The notes under the pieces: model-generated
What the model was told of the DNA's origin: nothing
What the model saw: only the letters and a program-made list of their open reading frames with translations
Database searches by the model: none
Assembly (NCBI GenBank): GCA_941918925.1
Contig: OW799235.1
Span: 105,975,947 to 106,039,946, forward strand
Reading direction: 5' to 3'
From: Phyto melanocephala
Lineage: Eukaryota; Arthropoda; Insecta; Diptera; Rhinophoridae
Length of the DNA stretch: 64,000 nucleotides
Shown here: piece by piece, positions 60,001 to 64,000 of the stretch
How the letters are laid out: each line of letters opens with the position of its first letter
Numbering within the stretch: position 1 is the first letter of the stretch
Position numbers and translations under genes: made by a program

Positions 60001-63000
60001 TAACAAAATGTTATTGTTTGATTAATAAATTTCTTTGATATTAGGTATAAGAAACGACTTTTCATTCTGTTACCTAATAAATTATTTAAAGTAACTGTTT
60101 GGCAAATTTGTAATATTTTTTAACAACTACTATCACTTTATATATTTAAAAGTTATGAACTAAAAACTTTTACGACATAAAGTAATGTCAACTAAATTTA
60201 ATATTAGGCTACGTCTTAATTCACAAATTTTCCGTTTAAAAGTAATGTTTTGAATTCCAGACTTTAAATTTTAAAAACTCTTAATATTACTTTAGAAGTT
60301 CTAAATTTATTTCCGTTTGATTGTAATTCTCGCTAAATACTCTTTACATTACAAGTGTTCTACTACACACATTAATCTTTTCTGTTTACTCCTGTACATA
60401 AGCTTGTAATACAGTGTTTCGCAATCCCTGCAGGAAGTCTGGGTATTTAGGTCAACATTTTTGTCGATTATTTTGGTGACTTTTTGGTGCTATTGTCGAC
60501 AAAATGAATTAGTGTCTTATAAAATGGTTTTCAATAAGAGTGATATGATTTCTTAAAAAAAGACACTTATTTTTAAATTGTCTATTATAGAAAATAGAGT
60601 TTTGAAGATATGTTAAGCCTAGGTCGAATGCTTACCCAGCAAAATTTGTAATAGGTTGTCATTACTTCATAAATTACATAGTAATGAGGGGTCGTTACCA
60701 ACATCATTATTTTAATGTACAGAGTAATGGCCTATTGGTTTTGACCTTCGTAAATACTTTTTATATATTTTTTTAAACAGTGAACTTTAAATTAACTTCA
60801 TAAATATTATAATATGCCCAATATTATAATTTTTATATTTTTTTGTATTGCAACAGTATAAAAATATCCAGCTATAATTCAGCTTTATTGGTAACTACTT
60901 ATTTTATTGCTTTTTGTAAGTTCATTTGTAAGCGAGGGTCATGACTTCTGGGACAACTCAAACAAAAATAAGTAGTTATTCGGTCGAAAAGTAACTAGTT
61001 TATGTGTATCTCCAATATTACTTGATAACTTACTAGGTAAGTAAAGATTTTGCTGGGTAATTACTGGTAATACAATAAACATCATTGCTCACATAAAAAC
61101 AAATATAGTCCATTAGAGATAAATAAATACTTTCATTAATAGGAGGTTCAAAACAACGGCAGATAAGGGATAATTTTAAAAAGATAAGTAGAAGAAAATT
61201 AATTAGATTAAGAATGTTGATATTTAAATAACTAAACTGAACTCACATGATAATAAATTATCTCCTGGTTTAGTGATAAAAATTCCTCTTTATAAGTATT
61301 TATGTTAAATCATTTATACAGCTGCAGTCAAAATAATAGTATTACAGTATGAAACAAAGTTGGTGTTTTAATATTAACATCGAAACTTAAAGGATTTTTA
61401 ACTCATATCGTATTCACATGTGCTTATTACCAAAACAAAATATTGGCATAACTTAAATACTGCATATATGTATGTTTTGGTAAGAACTGAGATCTAGGGA
61501 GATCTAGGGTAGTAATGGAAATGCTATCCATTATATCCATTATAGCCTTACTTAAAATTTTATGGAAAAAGTGACAATTTTTGTGTTTCCTTAATAACTA
61601 TAAAAAAAGTATTAAAGTCAATGGCAAGAGGGTATTCTGTTGTTTTATTCACAAAAACTTAACGGGTTTTTCATAATTGCTTTCGTAAGCAGTTGAAAAA
61701 ATGTTTGTATTTCAGTGTTAGTTTAGATTAGCCTCAGTATAGAATTTTCAATTATTCTTTGATTGAGAAACCTGTTTTCTGCTATAAAAAAGATTGGAAA
61801 AACTATCGCTTTGTTCCACAGAAATCGCTAATATTGACTATAGCCAGAACATTTTTTCAAAGTCCAAAAGTAATAAACAACGTAGACGTGGATATTGCAA
61901 CAAGATCATCAAGCAAATTGTCGGAAAAGAGTTATTTTTCCTACGAGAAATAAGGAAGGAGGACAAATTTTTAAGAGAGAATGGCGTAATGGTCGGGGCG
62001 CTATTACGTATTATGGCGCTGCTTCTAAAAATCTACTTGAAGTTGTGTTTGTGGAATTTGCGTAAATTTTTGGGCCTCTTCTTTTTGTTTCTAAAAATGA
62101 CAACGCACCCATCCATACTGCTCGTGTTCAAGAGCAGAGGGCTGAAATAATATAGCGGTCAGTATTATAGATTATTGCAGAGAAGGATAAACAGTTACTT
62201 TTCTTATTTTTTTATATTTTTTCAATTTCTGAACTTATCGAGCTAAAATTTGGAAACTAAAACCCTTTAACCTTGCTTGAAACAGAACACGATAAGGCGA
62301 ATTAATAAATTTATAAAGAGGAGTAAATAGTTACCCACTATATCCTCACAGTATATTTATTTTTTCTAAAAAATATTTAGAGAAACAAATTTTTAAATAT
62401 AACGAAACATTATTTAGTAAATAAAAAAAAATACTTAAGTATTGAATAAGTAGTAAAAATTGCACTAGAGAAGTAGCAAATATATTAATATTAAACAAAA
62501 AATATTATATTGGCAAGTAATTAAATTTCACTCGGATAGCAGAATATGCCCATGTAAATTTTTGTAGTAAAATAAGGTTTTGCTTACATTTTAGTGCTGT
62601 AGACTTAATTTTATAACTAAACTTTAAAATATGTAAGTTAAAATTTAAATAATTAAATTTAAAACTAATTAATATGTAAATTAAACAAATTCATTTTAGG
62701 GTTGCTTCCCTAGAAGAAACCGCCAAGAATGGCAAAGACACCGTATCCAACACTGATGATGATTATGATCCACATGAGCATCGATGTGTCAAAAATCCCA
62801 CCAGGTAAGCAGAATCTCTTAGTACATAGTAATTATTTTTTATAAAACTTTAAAAATTCTTTCATTCTTTTATAGTAATTGGCAGACATTTGCCCATTTT
62901 CTCAAGGCCAGTATAGGTACTGGAGTTTTGGCCATGCCTAGTGCCTTTGCTAATGCTGGTTATTTGAATGGTTTAATATTAACAACGATTATTGGTGCCA

Positions 63001-63026
63001 TTGCCGTCTATTGTTTACACATATTG
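51039..63026 (+). CDS. SLC36/PAT-type proton-coupled amino-acid transporter, N-terminal exons (continues beyond window)
   Basis: Members of this AAAP family move small amino acids with protons across plasma or lysosomal membranes; Drosophila relatives are path and CG1139. Exons seen: 62700-62804 and 62876-63026, with clean AG/GT borders and a 71-bp intron. A 5-nt first coding exon is proposed at 51039-51043 (CAAAATGAA then donor GTAAGTT). Its phase fits exactly, giving MKVASLEETAKNGKDT. Residues 1-44 are a hydrophilic cytosolic tail with YDPHEHRCVKNPTS. TM1 then follows with the family signature FLKASIGTGVLAMPSAFANA, and TM2 starts as NGLILTTIIGAIAVYCLHIL. The donor GTAAGTAAG at 63027 shows the gene continues; about 9 further TM helices are expected. 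The 11.7-kb intron is packed with transposons. Exons 2-3 are secure; the tiny first exon is an inference. Confidence 0.85.
51044..52315 (+). other. Intron 1, no feature recognised
   Basis: First part of the SLC36-like gene's long intron. A minus-strand 69-codon frame (51849-52058) is less AT-rich, but no family is recognised. Confidence 0.4.
52316..54192 (-). mobile_element. HINE/DINE-1-like element, family 1 (copy E)
   Basis: Complete at both ends: inverted terminus AACAAGTAAGAGCACTATAT at the left, and ACCATTTTTTTGGTGGTGGG at the right. GTCY run at about 54027-54056. About two GTGGGCGTGTC-type internal units. The mariner insert is at 52461-53070. Confidence 0.85.
52461..53070 (+). mobile_element. 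Mariner-derived insert in HINE-1 copy E
   Basis: Ends AAGGATGGTTAAATTTTTAG and ATTTAACCACCCTT, flanked by TA at 52459-52460 and 53071-53072. A frame near the right end reads NLDHQIEEW, then [11 protein letters not shown] in a neighbouring frame, the mariner C-terminus. The internal catalytic region is absent. Confidence 0.75.
54755..54954 (+). mobile_element. HINE family 2 fragment (2d), 5' end only
   Basis: Starts AATACCCTTCACACAGTGAA and runs through the AAGTATATATTTTCTGAAAG core and the GTCY run, then stops abruptly at AAGCCCCCCGCCATCA. The next 90 bp are AT-rich, up to HINE-1 copy F. Confidence 0.75.
55044..57537 (+). mobile_element. HINE/DINE-1-like element, family 1 (copy F)
   Basis: The 5' hairpin is partly lost (TTTTATCCAACAAAAAAATG). 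The core, GTCCGTCTGTCCGTCTG run and two CACGCCCAC units (from about 55655 and 55941) are present. It contains a 56236-56594 segment shared with copy D and the mariner insert at 56786-57392. Ends with hairpin ATTCGGCACAGCCGAAT and CTCTTACTTGTT. Confidence 0.8.
56786..57392 (-). mobile_element. Mariner-derived insert in HINE-1 copy F
   Basis: TIRs ATGGGTGGTTTAATTTTAAG and its inverse at the right, with TA at 56784-56785 and 57393-57394. The minus strand keeps the N-terminal [16 protein letters not shown] scrap and a GHLADIL-type C-terminal scrap. Confidence 0.7.
57835..58910 (+). pseudogene. Longer mariner transposase relic, same family as the HINE inserts
   Basis: Starts with ISAKQVCRK, matching the HINE-embedded derivatives, but continues into the middle of the protein: HRLDILPNSLTSDGHRRCEF, a GEAYFHFSGLKSQNIH-like block, then CGLRAGGIIAMSLFVNEVG and EITVNG (mariner 'VWCGL.AGGIIGPYFF..' block). 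After an inserted RTE-like piece (58372-58715) it resumes as MDHQIEV and HLPNILFYT. Many stops and shifts. This gives the parts deleted in the HINE inserts. Confidence 0.6.
58372..58715 (-). mobile_element. RTE-like non-LTR 3' end inserted in the mariner relic
   Basis: The minus strand 58505-58380 reads RPRNTWRKNILNETGKSFNE then LRYLASDRNNWRLFVNN and a stop. This is the usual ORF2 end of RTE and similar elements ('GRP..TW...'; 'A.DR..WR'). An upstream frame has an INFQIRRR.LGHMLN scrap (RR..WLGHVLRM pattern). Strongly 5' truncated. Confidence 0.6.
58969..59360 (+). mobile_element. Non-autonomous canonical Helitron (392 bp)
   Basis: Begins TCTATATATATAAAATAGGA and ends GGGTCAGCTAG, i.e. 5'-TC ... 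CTAG-3', inserted between A (58968) and T (59361) as expected for Helitrons. It contains the ACGGCTGGACCGATTTTGAT string common in insect Helitrons. A short GACC-G-GGTC stem precedes the CTAG. No Rep/helicase coding sequence. Confidence 0.8.
59361..60631. other. Intronic, nothing recognised
   Basis: AT-rich sequence of the SLC36-like intron between the Helitron and the CCCAGC MITE. Confidence 0.4.
60632..61060. mobile_element. 429-bp MITE with TTACCCAGCAAAAT ends
   Basis: TTACCCAGCAAAAT (60632-60645) and its exact reverse complement (61047-61060). GTAATG and GTTACC motifs recur inside. The TTA/TAA borders could be a PIF-type 3-bp target, or TA could be the target; not decidable. Confidence 0.7.
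61319..62160 (+). pseudogene. Tc1-like transposon relic
   Basis: The left end is TA followed by CAGCTGCAGTCAAAATAATA, a Tc1-type terminus. Coding scraps at 61740-62150: a basic N-terminal stretch (RRRGYCNKIIKQIV), then in shifted frames REWRNGRGAITYYGAASKNL ('..SVMVWGAISYYG') and NDNAPIHTARVQ ('QDNAPIHTS', the second catalytic Asp). A 118-codon open frame (61794-62150) covers part of it only by frame accident. The right end was not found. Confidence 0.6.
62161..62699. other. End of intron 1, nothing recognised
   Basis: AT-rich, ending in acceptor TTCATTTTAG for exon 2 of the SLC36-like gene. Confidence 0.5.
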
Positions 63027-63557
63027 GTAAGTAAGACTTTTTAATATTGTAGATAGTAAATATGTAAATGGGTTTTGATATTATTCTGAAAACAAAAGTT
63101 TTAATCTTAAGATTTGTAGATTTCTATATGGTCTATAGTTTCTGAGTTTTCTCCTTTTTATTTAAATACTTTTTGTGTTCTTTAGCACTAATGCAAAGAT
63201 TTGTTATTCTGTTTTTAATTTTCAATTCTGTCCGTATGTTGGGTCATATCAGGATTTTGAAGTAACTACTTATGTTTATACCCTACAGATAACGCGACTA
63301 GTCCTTACACGCATGTAAAGTATACTTTGTAATGGACTAGGACTAATCTAAAGATCACCCAAATGTATGAAGAAAACGTGGTCGATTTAACATTACGATG
63401 TCCTAGGGCTGGACCATATAACCCATCGGAGTAGTCTTAAAACTACACTTTGCCACTACTCGACGGAGCACCTACACGACCAATATACACGTCTTAACAA
63501 CAACATATGTAATCGTTAAAACATGAATACTTGTCGTTTAACTACAATCTCTTGTTC
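63027..63557 (+). other. Intron 3 start of the SLC36-like gene
   Basis: Follows donor GTAAGTAAG. The stretch 63270-63500 is less AT-rich, but no feature is recognised. Confidence 0.4.
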
Positions 63558-64000
63558 AACAAGTAAGAGCGCTATATTCGGCCGTGCCGAATCTTATATA
63601 CCCTTCACAACGTGTAGTCATGAAATAACAGTAGTTTGTGTCACCATTCATCCCATATGAAATACGTAAATACATATATAAAAACATCCCATTGTAAAAT
63701 TATAAATTCACGTATGTATGTTAAAAAAACGGAAAAAAAAAAATAAAAAAAATTAAAAAAAAAAAATTAAAAAAAAAAAATAAAAAACAAAAAATTTTAA
63801 AAAAAAATTTAAAAAAAAAATGATTATATATAATTATAATTATTATATTTAAAACAAAAAAAATAAAAAAAAAATAATAATAAAAATATAAATAATATAT
63901 TAAATAAAAAATAAAAAAAAAATAAAAAAAATATATATGTCGGGGGGCTTCAAAAAGTTGATTTCAACATACACACGGACAGACGGTCAGACGGACAGAC
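63558..64000 (-). mobile_element. HINE/DINE-1-like element, family 2 (copy 2e), cut by window end
   Basis: Minus-oriented: AACAAGTAAGAGCGCTATAT, hairpin ATTCGGCCGTGCCGAAT, CCCTTCACAACGTG, then the A-rich tract (63722-63935) that is the complement of the T-rich tract in copy 2a, and AACATACACACGGACAGACG. The 5' end lies beyond the window. Confidence 0.8.

Overview
The window looks like nuclear DNA of a higher fly (Diptera, Brachycera, probably a calyptrate or blowfly-like species). The genes are split by introns with GT..AG borders. The sequence is very AT-rich. Most of it is transposon debris, dominated by a repeat whose 5' hairpin, TATAAAGTATATATATTCT core, GTCY run, GCCACGCCCAC repeats and 3' hairpin match the Drosophila DINE-1/INE-1 (Helentron-associated, HINE) plan. 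The organism call is inference; no search was run.

Three host genes can be supported. (1) 4754-12613 (+): five exons of mitochondrial succinyl-CoA:3-ketoacid CoA-transferase (SCOT), with the catalytic Glu in SENGILG; the first, targeting-peptide exon is not visible. (2) 18651-19403 (-): the last two exons of an unrecognised protein with one strongly hydrophobic segment. (3) 51039-63026 (+, continuing past the window): the start of an SLC36/PAT-type proton-coupled amino-acid transporter, with a 5-nt first coding exon (ATGAA), an 11.7-kb intron and exons 2-3 at 62700-63026. A SCOT gene near an SLC36 transporter may be conserved with Drosophila, but that rests on memory of the fly gene numbers.

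Region by region. 0.3-2.9 kb is a HINE family-2 copy split by a 1.75-kb TIR element carrying five copies of a 15-mer. 4.0-12.6 kb is SCOT with its 6.2-kb, TE-filled intron. 13.8-18.5 kb holds a foldback-like element around a DDE transposase relic, a HINE-3 copy, a PIF/Harbinger relic, a Tc1/mariner MITE and a hAT-like MITE. 18.6-19.4 kb is gene 2. 20.5-24.8 kb holds HINE-1 and a TIR element that was hit by a 5'-truncated but ORF-intact non-LTR retrotransposon with a 12-bp target-site duplication. 25-36 kb holds HINE-3 and HINE-1 copies, a tandem array and a microsatellite. 36.6-39.8 kb is a large degraded TIR element with another nested inside. 41.8-50 kb holds more HINEs and a mariner relic. 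50.7-64 kb is gene 3, whose intron holds two HINE-1 copies, a mariner relic hit by an RTE-like 3' end, a canonical TC...CTAG Helitron, a MITE and a Tc1 relic.

The most informative non-gene observation concerns HINE-1. Six copies carry a mariner-derived insert at the same internal position. A seventh copy (29.6-32.3 kb) has an unoccupied TA at that position. This indicates that a mariner deletion derivative entered a HINE master copy and was then spread by it. No RNA genes or CRISPR arrays were seen, and I do not see a convincing new multi-gene system.
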